From contig DGSP01000017.1 of assembly GCA_002393555.1 (NCBI GenBank), forward strand, positions 1-38,598: DNA of 38,598 nt, given 5' to 3'. Under the pieces are notes generated by a model. That model made no database searches and was not told where the DNA came from. It was given only the letters and a program-made list of their open reading frames with translations. The translations under genes were made by a program, and so were the position numbers. Below, in pieces: positions 16,727 to 25,113 of this stretch (position 1 is the stretch's first letter; each line of letters starts with the position of its first letter). This DNA is from Prevotellaceae bacterium UBA4359 (lineage in GTDB: Bacteria; Bacteroidota; Bacteroidia; Bacteroidales; Bacteroidaceae).

Positions 16727-18247
16727 ATGAAAACAAAACATTTACTCTTTTTGGTGATGTGCCTGCTACAAGGCGCGTCCGCTTTTGCCGCCACCACCTT
16801 CACCAGCACCACGGTGGAAGGGGTGGAAGTGACTTACACCATCATCGAGGGCGTTGAGCCTTGGGTGGAAGTAAAAGGCACTTCCAAAGGTTATGGTAAT
16901 TATGATCCAGCCATCAGCACCGCCACCGAAGGGCATGTCACCATCCCCGAAACGGTCTATTACATAGACCACTCCTATATAGTGACACGCATCGGCAAGT
17001 ATGCTTTCAAAGGATGCAGCAAAATCACATCGGTAAGCATTCCGAGCCATGTGTCAACCATTGACACTTATGCCTTCGGTAGTTGTTCAAGCCTTGAAAG
17101 CACGGGACTCTACAACAATGTCACCACCATCGAGGGCAGTGCTTATAGAGGTTGTACCAGTTTGACGGGCGAACTCATCATTCCCAACAGCGTGACCACC
17201 ATTGGAAGTAACGCTTTCGAAGGCTGCACAGGGATTACCTCCGTCAGTCTGCCCTCTTCGTTGGAATCTCTCCCTTATCGCATCTTTGCCAATTGCAGCG
17301 GGCTAACTTCTGTGACCGTGCCGACCAGCGTCACCAGCATTGGCAGTGGTGCCTTCGAAAAATGCACCAATCTAACCACGGTTAACCTACCCAACACCAT
17401 CACCAGCATCGGAAGCAGTGCTTTCTCTTATTGCCGTTCGCTGAAATCCATTGTGTTGCCTACAAAAATCACTAAAATCGACACTGGTACATTCAGCCAA
17501 TGTAGTGCTTTAGAGTCTATCGTGATTCCATATGGTGTGACCAGCATATCAGGGTTTCAGAATTGCAGCAGTTTGGAATCCATTACCATACCCAGCACTG
17601 TGACCAATTTTGCTATAAATACCTTCGATGGATGCTCTGCTTTGAAAAAGGTGATTGTGGAAGCCCCTGCTGCATGGTGTAACATCACTTTTGGCGAGTC
17701 AAACTCCAGTCCTCTATACTATGCAAAACACATGTATGACATGCAAGGCAATGAAATCACAAGTCTTACAATTCCAGAGGGAATCACAACTATCAACTAC
17801 AAGGTTTTCTGGGGATGGGAAGGATTACTGGAAGTCAGCATTCCCGGCACAGTGACCAGCATTGGCTCTTCTGCTTTTAACGGATGCAAAGGACTGACTT
17901 CTGTCACCATCCCCAGCACGGTAACCACAATAGGCGGCTACGCCTTCAGCGGATGCAAAGGACTGACTTCTGTCACCATTCCCAGCAGCGTGAATACATT
18001 AGGAGGTCATGCCTTCTCTGGCTGCTCTGGTCTCACATCGGTGTCCATGCCCAACAGTACACGCAACATCACAACTATCAATACTCACGCTTTTAACGGT
18101 TGCTCAAGTCTAACCTCGTTCGACATTCCTGAAGGAGTAACATCTACAGGAGAATATGCTTTTTCTGGCTGCTCTAACCTCACTTCAATCTCCATTCCCA
18201 ACACATTCACAAACTTTGGCTACAATTCTTTCTCAGACTGTATTTAG
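16727..18247 (+). CDS. BspA-type leucine-rich repeat surface protein, 5' part (interrupted)
   Basis: This is a 506-codon 5' fragment. A signal peptide (residues 1-22, ending ASAFA) precedes many LRR_5 repeats of the Treponema/BspA type, for example VTSIGSGAFEKCTNLTTVNLP and VTTIGGYAFSGCKGLTSVTIP. One non-LRR insert (AAWCNITFGESNSSPLYY) occurs near residue 315. Such proteins are exported and bind host proteins or other bacteria. The frame ends abruptly at FSDC-Ile-stop in the middle of a repeat; the Cys codon at 18239-18241 is where the mobile element joins. The remainder is at 35024-36088. A truncated LRR protein could still be made and secreted, but it lacks the C-terminal domain. Confidence 0.9.
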   Translation: MKTKHLLFLVMCLLQGASAFAATTFTSTTVEGVEVTYTIIEGVEPWVEVKGTSKGYGNYDPAISTATEGHVTIPETVYYIDHSYIVTRIGKYAFKGCSKITSVSIPSHVSTIDTYAFGSCSSLESTGLYNNVTTIEGSAYRGCTSLTGELIIPNSVTTIGSNAFEGCTGITSVSLPSSLESLPYRIFANCSGLTSVTVPTSVTSIGSGAFEKCTNLTTVNLPNTITSIGSSAFSYCRSLKSIVLPTKITKIDTGTFSQCSALESIVIPYGVTSISGFQNCSSLESITIPSTVTNFAINTFDGCSALKKVIVEAPAAWCNITFGESNSSPLYYAKHMYDMQGNEITSLTIPEGITTINYKVFWGWEGLLEVSIPGTVTSIGSSAFNGCKGLTSVTIPSTVTTIGGYAFSGCKGLTSVTIPSSVNTLGGHAFSGCSGLTSVSMPNSTRNITTINTHAFNGCSSLTSFDIPEGVTSTGEYAFSGCSNLTSISIPNTFTNFGYNSFSDCI

Positions 18248-18250
18248 AGC
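18230..18250. other. Left chromosome-element junction (attL)
   Basis: The bspA frame is intact up to TGT (18239-18241), then meets ATT and TAG. The right junction has the same TGT at 35024-35026. Only about 3 bp are shared, so the true crossover core may be short or contain mismatches, as is tolerated in CTnDOT-like systems. Confidence 0.7.
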
Positions 18251-18595
18251 CTTATAACTAACCATAACTTACTACGACTAACTAACTATAAGGTCTTGAT
18301 TTTCAATACTCTTTGATTTTTAACACTTTCTGAGTGCTTTTTGGCAGTTCCCGATTTTCCACATATTTTTGCAGCGTATTTCTACCGTGGAGAATTTGCG
18401 GAGCTTTTATTTTGTCATATTGTGAACGTAGTTGACAAGGGTTTACGAGTGGTTACAATGGAGGACAGATTTGAAGCTGATAAGCAAAAAGCGTTATATC
18501 GTGGACTGGGTTGACAAAGGTTGTCAATGGTTCACTTCCGTTTACTCCATCGGTGGAATACTCAAAGTATGTAGAACATAGCAATATCAAAGAGT
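18248..18595. other. Left end of the element, non-coding
   Basis: No gene is seen. It contains direct repeats that could be integrase arm sites: GTTGACAAGG (18431) and GTTGACAAAGG (18510), each followed by GTT and a GGTT-rich stretch. TTTCTACCGT (18379-18388) recurs at the right end (34968-34977). TTTAGAGCCTTATAAC, next to the junction, resembles TTTAGAGCGTATAAC near 34978. Confidence 0.5.
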
Positions 18596-19546
18596 ATGAG
18601 ACTGAAAAGAAAATGTGAATTTTGTGGCAAGCCATTCGTGCCAAGGAGCGGTATGCAGAAATACTGTTCCGAGGAATGTCAGGCAGAGGCAAAATGTCTT
18701 AGGAAGAAAAGACAGCAGGACTTGATTAACGGCATTGAGCCAATCATGGATCTGCAACATCAGGAGTATCTTACCTTCTCCAAAGCTGCCATTCTGATGG
18801 GATGCACCCGACAGTATATCTACAAACTTGTGGCTAACGGCAAGTTGAAGGCTTCACGGTTGAGCAGCAGAATGGCATTCGTTAGAAAGGCTGATATAGA
18901 GAAGATGTTTGAGGGTAATCCCTACAAGCGTGTGGTTCCTGCCTGCAAGAGCAAGCTCAGTAAAAAGGCAAAAACAGAAAAGCCAACACAACACCTGGAA
19001 CTAATAAAAGGGAAAGAGGAGAATGAGGTGCTTGACTATTATTCGGGTGAGGAAGTGATGTCCATTTATAAGGTCAAGAAGTCTTGGCTCTACACATCCG
19101 CCAAGCGCAACCAGATACCGATGTGCCGTATCGCTGGCAAGAACTATTACAGCAAACGACATATTGACGAATTCTTCGGAACTGCCGTTGACATCCACAG
19201 CATCACCGAGTGGGTGACTGCTGATGATGTAGAGGATGCTTTCAGCATGAGCAAGTCGGCACTTCGGGCATACGCCTATCGTCACAAGATACCGACCAAG
19301 CGAGAATACGGACGTACCTATTATTCCAAGGAACATCTTGAAGAACTTCGCAGGACTGACCTCATGAGCGATGACAACTATTATACCACCGAACAAGTGC
19401 AGCAGTTGTATGGTCTGACAAGTGCCAACATCTGCCATATTGTGAGAGTTCACCATATCAGCAAGGTAAAAGTGGGTGTAAAGAACCTGCTTTTGAAGAC
19501 GGATGTGGAGCGAGCAATGGCAGAAAGGGCAGCAAAAGGACTGTGA
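18596..19546 (+). CDS. Zinc-finger protein with four excisionase-type HTH repeats
   Basis: This 316-aa DNA-binding protein begins with a small zinc finger (C7-x2-C10 ... C24-x3-C28). Four related winged HTH units of the MerR/Xis (HTH_17) type follow, at about residues 57-105, 147-195, 205-253 and 261-310. Each unit shows a Y/W-hydrophobic-T/S start, a recognition helix, then a basic strand and a K/R-x-HI/DI/DV acidic end (for example YYSKRHIDEFF and YYSKEHLEEL). Such proteins help excision or regulate element genes. It is the first gene inside the left end, in front of the integrase. A single protein with four HTH units could bind several sites at once, for example across an att region. Confidence 0.75.
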   Translation: MRLKRKCEFCGKPFVPRSGMQKYCSEECQAEAKCLRKKRQQDLINGIEPIMDLQHQEYLTFSKAAILMGCTRQYIYKLVANGKLKASRLSSRMAFVRKADIEKMFEGNPYKRVVPACKSKLSKKAKTEKPTQHLELIKGKEENEVLDYYSGEEVMSIYKVKKSWLYTSAKRNQIPMCRIAGKNYYSKRHIDEFFGTAVDIHSITEWVTADDVEDAFSMSKSALRAYAYRHKIPTKREYGRTYYSKEHLEELRRTDLMSDDNYYTTEQVQQLYGLTSANICHIVRVHHISKVKVGVKNLLLKTDVERAMAERAAKGL

Positions 19547-19592
19547 TTTCAAATGATTTCATCATTAACCATCAATGACTGCAAATAATTGG

Positions 19593-19623
19593 AGTCACGG
19601 AAGTATCATTCAGTTATTTTGCA
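19593..19623 (+). promoter_or_regulatory. Shared promoter/operator motif upstream of integrase
   Basis: This 31-bp segment (AGTCACGGAAG, ATCATTC, TTTTGCA) matches 21985-22015 at 26 of 31 positions. The second copy lies before the Xis-like gene. The end resembles a -7 box (TTATTTTG). Both copies sit just upstream of a recombination gene, so they may be co-regulated. Confidence 0.6.
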
Positions 19624-19674
19624 GCCGTGAAGAGACACTTCACCATGAATATTCATCAATAAATCAATACAACT

Positions 19675-20796
19675 ATGAGTAATATCTGCAAGACCGTATC
19701 ATTGCGTACACGCAAAATCAAGGACGGACGCATGCTGTCCTATTATCTTGACTATTATCCAGGCTATCGTGATGAGAGCACGATGAAAGTCATCCGCCAT
19801 GAGTCGCTTGGCATCTACATCTATGCCAAGCCGAAGAACCAGATGGAACAGAAGTACAACCTCAACCTTACGGCAAGAGCCGAGGCGATACGCTGCCGTC
19901 GCTTCGAGGCTATCGTCAACGAGCGTTACGATTTCTTCGACAAGGAGAAGATGAAAGGCGATTTTCTTGCCTACTTCAAGAGACTGGCAGACAAGAAGAA
20001 CTCCAAGTGGCAGCACGTCTATATGCACTTTCGTACCTTCACGCAAGGCAAGTGTACCTTCGGGGAGATAAACGTGGACTTGTGCAACAGATTTCGTGAG
20101 TATCTGCTGACAGCACCACAGGGACTGCACAAGAACAGAAAGTTGCATATCAACTCAGCAGCCAACTACTGGTCAACTTTCCGTGCTTCAATCCACACAG
20201 CCTATCGTGACCATAAGATAAAGGAGAACCCGAACGGTTTCTTGGAGCGTATCGAGACAATCCCGACAGACAAGGAGCATCTTTCGCAAGACGAGGTTAT
20301 CCGCTTGGCATCCACTCCATGCTCTGCTCCTGCCTTGAAGAGAGCCTTTCTGTTCTCCTGTCTTACTGCATTGAGAAAGAGCGACATCAAGAAACTCACT
20401 TGGGAGGAGATACAGCCATACGGCAGCGATGGGGTGATGTATGTCACCACACGAATGCAGAAGACAAAGGACATCGTACATAACCCAATCAGTGAGGAAG
20501 CCTTGGAACTGATAGGCTATTCACCAGATAAACGAGGCAAGGTGTTCCCTGATTTCAAAGACTCCATGACACAGGCACCGCTGAAAAATTGGCTGAAAGA
20601 TGCAGGGATTACCAAGCATATCTCCTATCATTGCTCACGCCACAGCTTTGCCTGTCTCCAGCTCGATGCAGGGACCAGTATTGCCGTAGTGCAGCGTTAT
20701 CTCGGTCACAAGAATGTGGCAACAACAGAAGTGTATGCCAAGATTTCCGATGCTCAGAAACGTGCTTCGGTTGGCTGTATCACCTTGAAGAAGTAA
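19675..20796 (+). CDS. Tyrosine recombinase (integrase)
   Basis: This 373-aa site-specific recombinase would integrate and excise the element. An N-terminal arm-binding domain and a SAM-like core-binding domain (about residues 100-200) precede the catalytic domain. The catalytic set is visible: Arg234 (TALRKSD), His319-x-x-Arg322 (HCSRHSF), His345 (YLGHKN) and the nucleophile Tyr354 (TEVYAKI). The layout is that of Bacteroidetes mobile-element integrases. The shared motif at 19593 lies 52 bp before the start. A terminator follows at 20818. Confidence 0.95.
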   Translation: MSNICKTVSLRTRKIKDGRMLSYYLDYYPGYRDESTMKVIRHESLGIYIYAKPKNQMEQKYNLNLTARAEAIRCRRFEAIVNERYDFFDKEKMKGDFLAYFKRLADKKNSKWQHVYMHFRTFTQGKCTFGEINVDLCNRFREYLLTAPQGLHKNRKLHINSAANYWSTFRASIHTAYRDHKIKENPNGFLERIETIPTDKEHLSQDEVIRLASTPCSAPALKRAFLFSCLTALRKSDIKKLTWEEIQPYGSDGVMYVTTRMQKTKDIVHNPISEEALELIGYSPDKRGKVFPDFKDSMTQAPLKNWLKDAGITKHISYHCSRHSFACLQLDAGTSIAVVQRYLGHKNVATTEVYAKISDAQKRASVGCITLKK

Positions 20797-20817
20797 CCAT
20801 TTGACAATAACACGCAG

Positions 20818-20856
20818 AAAAGGACTGTTGGAATGATAGTGTTCCAATAGTCCTTT
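20818..20856. terminator. Terminator after integrase
   Basis: AAAAGGACTGTTGGAA pairs with TTCCAATAGTCCTTT (one G-T pair) around an 8-nt loop. The A/T ends on both sides could make it bidirectional. The following 20857-21110 holds no gene that I can support. Confidence 0.75.
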
Positions 20857-21114
20857 CCTCGTTTTGTTGGTTCTATTTGTGGTCGTGGATAGAACCAATC
20901 CGACAAATTCACTCCAATTTCTGTTGGTATTGAAGAGGAACTGCAAATTTCCCTTTTCTTTGCCCTTATCTTTGTAGTCAGTAATAAGCAGCAACTGGCA
21001 CTAACGAGCAGTTTAAAGTATGATTCAGAGTATGATATCATATTAGAACGCTAATAAAGCGTAAAAGAAAGAGCGCCAGAGAACGTAAATGCGGTTTTTA
21101 CATGCTTCTGCATC

Positions 21115-21122
21115 TAACTTTG
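21115..21122 (+). promoter_or_regulatory. -7 box before the membrane protein gene
   Basis: TAACTTTG fits TAnnTTTG and lies 40 bp before the ATG at 21163. The -33 position has only TTTT. Confidence 0.5.
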
Positions 21123-21162
21123 TGGAAGTTTTTGAACGAATAAAAATAAAACGAATACAATA

Positions 21163-21930
21163 ATGACAGTAAACAAGAAAACTTCAGATTGTACCATCTA
21201 CGCTTTTGTTGGTACAGCAATTCTCGCCATCTCTCTTGTCGTGGCGATGTGTGTAGGCAATGACTTCCACCAAAGTCTGTTTGTCGAGTCAATCATCTTT
21301 GTAGGGAGCAATATCCTGCTTTGGGCGATATTCATTTCCATGGTGAATTATCCCTATGAACTGATGACCATTGGTAGCAACAGCAAAACAAAGAAAAACG
21401 TTGTAGAAGCAGAACATGCAACAGAACAAGAACAGCCAAAGCAAACATTACCACAAACAGAGTCAACACAATACAGTCATGAAGACTATGCCAAGTGTGT
21501 AGAGGCACAAGAAAAAGAAGCACAGGAGGAAAAGGACAAGCGAACAAGAGCCGTACTTGACTATGTGCATCGTACAATGTCAAGGTTTCTGTATGAGGAA
21601 GATTTGTACAAGTTAATTGAGGCTGTCAAGGAATGGAGCAACGACACCAACTATACCCCGACAGCAATAAACCGCTTCAAGGAAAATGTTGAGAATATCC
21701 CTTTAAGGCACTTCGTGTGGAATATCGCAGAGCGTTTGGGTAAACGTGATTACACAATGGCCATGCGAATAGCTTTTATCAAGGCATTATTTCCAAAGCC
21801 GTTTGAAGGTTTGGACTACAGCACATTGAAGAACCTGAAAGCACCATGCTCCAATGATGTCATTCCGATTGATGAGCCAGACAATGGTGGATACGATTTC
21901 CATGATGTGACGGAGAAAATTCCCGAATAA
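21163..21930 (+). CDS. Mobile-element membrane protein, unknown function
   Basis: This 255-aa protein has two N-terminal transmembrane helices (about residues 9-28 and 41-60), then a Gln/Glu/Lys-rich linker (about 70-125, probably coiled) and a helical soluble domain. I do not recognise a family. It lies between integrase and the Xis-like gene, with its own -7 box. Similar two-helix proteins are common as uncharacterised passengers in Bacteroidetes integrative elements. Confidence 0.6.
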   Translation: MTVNKKTSDCTIYAFVGTAILAISLVVAMCVGNDFHQSLFVESIIFVGSNILLWAIFISMVNYPYELMTIGSNSKTKKNVVEAEHATEQEQPKQTLPQTESTQYSHEDYAKCVEAQEKEAQEEKDKRTRAVLDYVHRTMSRFLYEEDLYKLIEAVKEWSNDTNYTPTAINRFKENVENIPLRHFVWNIAERLGKRDYTMAMRIAFIKALFPKPFEGLDYSTLKNLKAPCSNDVIPIDEPDNGGYDFHDVTEKIPE

Positions 21931-21984
21931 TCCCCATTGTTAGAGTTATTCCTTCGTGAATGACAAATGACTGTCACGAACCTC

Positions 21985-22015
21985 AGTAACGGAAGCATCA
22001 TTCTGTTCCTTTGCA
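21985..22015 (+). promoter_or_regulatory. Shared promoter/operator motif upstream of xis-like gene
   Basis: This is the second copy of the 31-bp motif described at 19593 (AGTAACGGAAG, ATCATTC, CTTTGCA). It lies 23 bp before the start of the HTH gene at 22039. Confidence 0.6.
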
Positions 22016-22038
22016 CCAGTTATTAACAAAGTATCAGA

Positions 22039-22410
22039 ATGAATAAGGTATTAACTTTCAACGACCTTCCAATGGTCGTTGCCCAGCTTCGGGACGAAGT
22101 GGTGGGCATGAAGCAGATGATCGTCAGTCTGCAATCACAGAACAAGCCACACAAGGCGAACACGCACATACCTATGAGTGTGGAGGAAGCATCGGCATAT
22201 CTCAAAATGCCGATGGCAACTCTCTACATGAAACTTGGCAACGGCAGCATTCCTGCCACCAAGCCAGGCAAGCGTTACTGCCTTTATCAAGATGAACTTG
22301 ACAAGTGGCTGGAGACTAACCGCAAGAATCCTGTACCTCTCACGGCAGAGGAGGAGAATGCAGCCATTCTTGCAGGAAACAAGCGCAAACCGAAACCCTT
22401 AAACTGGTAA
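22039..22410 (+). CDS. Excisionase-like HTH protein
   Basis: This 123-aa protein has a C-terminal HTH_17 (MerR-like/Xis) domain at about residues 52-95: MSVEEASAYLKMPMATLYMK, a GSIPATKPGKRY wing and LYQDELDKWL. A short coiled N-terminal part precedes it. Such proteins act in excision or in control of the mobilization module in NBU-like elements. It is followed after only 4 bp by the DUF3987 gene, so the two are cotranscribed. Confidence 0.85.
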   Translation: MNKVLTFNDLPMVVAQLRDEVVGMKQMIVSLQSQNKPHKANTHIPMSVEEASAYLKMPMATLYMKLGNGSIPATKPGKRYCLYQDELDKWLETNRKNPVPLTAEEENAAILAGNKRKPKPLNW

Positions 22411-22414
22411 TGTC

Positions 22415-23779
22415 ATGGATGCGCTTGAAATTTGTAACAAGCTACGCTCGGAGGCTTCGGGCGTAGCCACTTCTGGAATTCCGCTTGACGTATTCCCCCA
22501 GAAGATGCAGCAGATGATTCTTGATTTGGCAAGGACGGAGAACTATTCCATTGAGTTTACCGCTACTTCCCTTATATCCGCTATGGCAGCAGCCGTCGGC
22601 AACTCCTGCTATATCCGGATTAAAGGCAATTGGATTACTTCACCTATCCTATATGTCATTCTTGTTGGCAGACCAGGAGTCGGCAAGACTCCACCATTGA
22701 ACTTTGCCTACAAGCCGTTGCACGACATTGATACTGAGGAGCACCATAAGTTCAAGGCTCTAAAGAATGAGTATGCAGCCATTGTGGAGAGAAACAAGGG
22801 CAAAAAGCGGACGGAATGGGAATCGTTACCTCCTATGCCTGTCCTGCATAAGAATATCATGAATGACTTCACGCCAGAGATTCTGATGCGCAATCACGAT
22901 GCCAACCTCAGAGGTGTGGCAGTTGTGGTGGATGAGATAATGGGGCTGTTCAACACCATCAACCGATACAACAATAGTTCTTTTGTACAACAGATGCTGT
23001 CGGCTCACAATGGCTTGCCAGTAGATGTGTCTCGTTGTAATCTTGATTGTCCTTTACGCATTGACTATCCTTGCATACAGATTGTAGGAACTATCCAGAC
23101 TGGTATCGTGCATGAACTTTATGATATGGGATTCAAGAAGAATGGTTTTCTTGACCGTTTTCTGATTACATGCCCAAAAGGTTTGAAGATTGCTCCTTGG
23201 GTTAAGGTTCCAAAACAAGATGCTGCAATCATTGAAAGACCATTCCGTGTATGGAAAGAGATCATAGACAAGGCTGTGGCTCTTCCTTTCACGGAAGGCA
23301 TCTTCAATGTTCTTGACTTCTCTGATGAAGCCATTGACATATTCTATGATTGGCAGAATGAGGATATAGAACGGCAGAATGCCATTACGGATGAAAAAAT
23401 GATAGACTCACGTGCTGCAAAAGTTCCTTTGAACACGGCTCGGCTTGCCTTGATATTCCAACTGTTCCGATGGGCTTGTGATGAGTCTCACAAGGATTTT
23501 ATTGATGCGGAGTCCGTTAATGCAGCCATACGGATGAGCGATTACTTTGAGAATTCATACAAAAGGATGGATGACCTCGTTTTAACCGAGGCTACCGACC
23601 CTGTGAAGAAACAGGTACTTGACTCGTTGGGAAACAAGTTCGTAACTGCTGAAGCAGTAAAGGCTGGAGCGGATTTCGGTTTTGCAAGACGTACTGTCAT
23701 GTATATGCTCAAAGACTTCTGTCAGAGAAACTTTATCATCAAAGACAAGCAAGGCAATTATGAGAAAGTTCAGAAGTAG
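22415..23779 (+). CDS. DUF3987 P-loop protein
   Basis: This 454-aa protein of the DUF3987 family has a Walker A motif, GRPGVGKT (residues 85-92), and a Walker B-like VVVDEIMGL near residue 170. The C-terminal part resembles the winged-helix end of primase/helicase partners. Members usually sit next to primase-like genes in Bacteroidetes mobile elements and are thought to act in element replication. It follows the Xis-like gene by 4 bp and precedes the TGCAC array at 23788. Confidence 0.85.
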   Translation: MDALEICNKLRSEASGVATSGIPLDVFPQKMQQMILDLARTENYSIEFTATSLISAMAAAVGNSCYIRIKGNWITSPILYVILVGRPGVGKTPPLNFAYKPLHDIDTEEHHKFKALKNEYAAIVERNKGKKRTEWESLPPMPVLHKNIMNDFTPEILMRNHDANLRGVAVVVDEIMGLFNTINRYNNSSFVQQMLSAHNGLPVDVSRCNLDCPLRIDYPCIQIVGTIQTGIVHELYDMGFKKNGFLDRFLITCPKGLKIAPWVKVPKQDAAIIERPFRVWKEIIDKAVALPFTEGIFNVLDFSDEAIDIFYDWQNEDIERQNAITDEKMIDSRAAKVPLNTARLALIFQLFRWACDESHKDFIDAESVNAAIRMSDYFENSYKRMDDLVLTEATDPVKKQVLDSLGNKFVTAEAVKAGADFGFARRTVMYMLKDFCQRNFIIKDKQGNYEKVQK

Positions 23780-23787
23780 AACCACCA

Positions 23788-23897
23788 CCTTGCACCGTTT
23801 GCACTTTGCACTTCTTGCACTCTTGCACAAAAGATGCTGCATTTTGTGCCAAACAAGTGCAAAAGTGCAGAAAGTGCAAGGTGCAACAAGTGCAGAG
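23788..23897. repeat. Mirror-symmetric array of ten TGCAC boxes
   Basis: Five TGCAC boxes (23791, 23800, 23807, 23816, 23824) face five GTGCA boxes (23857, 23865, 23874, 23881, 23890). Spacings are 9-7-9-8 on the left and 8-9-7-9 on the right, an exact mirror about 23842.5. The strands could fold into a stem of about 40 bp with a 28-nt loop. It fills the gap between the DUF3987 and primase-like genes. It could be a replication origin, a primase recognition structure or an operator. Confidence 0.85.
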
Positions 23898-23901
23898 CCC
23901 T

Positions 23902-24924
23902 ATGAGTGAGTATAGATTCCATCTACAGAAATACAAGCTGGGCAACCGATATGCTTGCCCTCAATGTGGGCGTAAGCGTTGCTTTGCAAGATATATTGAC
24001 GAGCAAGGACAGATTGTATTCCCTGACAATGTGGGGCGTTGTGACCATGAACAGAGTTGTGGCTACCATTATTCTCCATCTGATTATTTCAAGGACAATC
24101 CCGATGCCAACTGCAATGATGATTGGAGATATAAAACACCAATCAAAGAGTGCAGGAAAGAGAAACCTCTTCCAACTTTCATTGATAGCATGCTGGTGGA
24201 GCAAACACTGCATGGCTATTCTGTCAATCCTTTGTACCGATACATTTCAACGGTCTTTGGCAAAGAGGAGACAGAACGGCTGTTTGCCTTGTACAAGGTC
24301 GGCACTTCAAAGAAATGGGGCGGTTCAACTATCTTTTGGCAGATAGATGTCAATGGGAATGTGCGCACTGGCAAGATAATGAAGTATGATGACAAGACAG
24401 GACACCGTATCAAGGAACCCCACAGCCAGGTGACTTGGGTACACTCGGAACTGAAACTGCCAGACTTTACACTTCGGCAGTGCTTCTTTGGCGAACATCT
24501 GTTGACAAATAAAACCACGACCAAGACAATAGCCATCGTGGAGAGCGAAAAGACAGCCATCATTGCCACCCACTTCATATCTGATTTCGTATGGTTGGCT
24601 ACTGGAGGCATGAACGGATGTTTCAATAAAGATGCTGTCGAAGTCCTAAGCGGTCGGGAGGTTGTTTTGGTTCCAGACCTTGGGGCAACGGATAAGTGGA
24701 AAAGCAAACTTCCATTGCTGCAATCAATATGCAAGCAAGTTCTTGTCAGCAACATCTTGGAAGACAATGCCACCGATGAACAAAAGACCAAAGGTCTTGA
24801 CATTGCCGACTTCCTTCTGATGACGGAAACACCGCAGATGGCGCTACAAAGGCTGATAAAGCAACATCCGCCACTCCAGCATCTGATAGACAGCCTTGGG
24901 TTGGTGTTGGTAGAAGAGTCATAG
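23902..24924 (+). CDS. Primase-like protein (zinc ribbon + toprim-like, DUF6371-type)
   Basis: This protein of about 340 aa has an N-terminal zinc ribbon (C19-x2-C22 ... C47-x5-C53). A toprim-like domain follows, recognised by IVESEKTA near residue 215 and by LVPDLGATDKW and KGLDIADFLL later. It probably makes primers for element replication or conjugative second-strand synthesis. An open frame continues upstream to 23806, but that part is only translation of the TGCAC repeat array, so ATG 23902 (MSEYRF) is chosen. Its neighbours are the DUF3987 ATPase and the MobV relaxase. Confidence 0.8.
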   Translation: MSEYRFHLQKYKLGNRYACPQCGRKRCFARYIDEQGQIVFPDNVGRCDHEQSCGYHYSPSDYFKDNPDANCNDDWRYKTPIKECRKEKPLPTFIDSMLVEQTLHGYSVNPLYRYISTVFGKEETERLFALYKVGTSKKWGGSTIFWQIDVNGNVRTGKIMKYDDKTGHRIKEPHSQVTWVHSELKLPDFTLRQCFFGEHLLTNKTTTKTIAIVESEKTAIIATHFISDFVWLATGGMNGCFNKDAVEVLSGREVVLVPDLGATDKWKSKLPLLQSICKQVLVSNILEDNATDEQKTKGLDIADFLLMTETPQMALQRLIKQHPPLQHLIDSLGLVLVEES

Positions 24925-24947
24925 CAGAATGGGTAAGGATCTGCGGG

Positions 24948-25045
24948 CACGCTTGCGTGACGGACTTTCACAAAAGTCCTAAACATAATAGGGACTTTTA
25001 GATTCACCTGCTGACGCTGTTCACTTAAAAAGTCCTTCTATTATG
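24948..25045. other. Candidate origin of transfer
   Basis: Just before the relaxase gene, CACGC-TT-GCGTG (24948-24959) makes a small hairpin. AAAAGTCC (24972-24979) can pair with GGACTTTT (24992-24999), and CATAATAG..GGACTTTT (24984-24999) can instead pair with AAAAAGTCC..CTATTATG (25027-25045). Competing inverted repeats next to a relaxase gene are typical of oriT; the nick site is not identified. Confidence 0.55.
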
Positions 25046-25113
25046 CTCAGGCTCCGCCCGAGACCTGTCTCCAATTATACAATAACTACGTTACAAGCTC
25101 AAATGAAATTCGA

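Noticed and set aside
23806..23901. Longer N-terminus for the primase-like protein
   Set aside because: It is a Cys/Lys/Gln-rich translation of the TGCAC repeat array; the conserved part begins at 23902.
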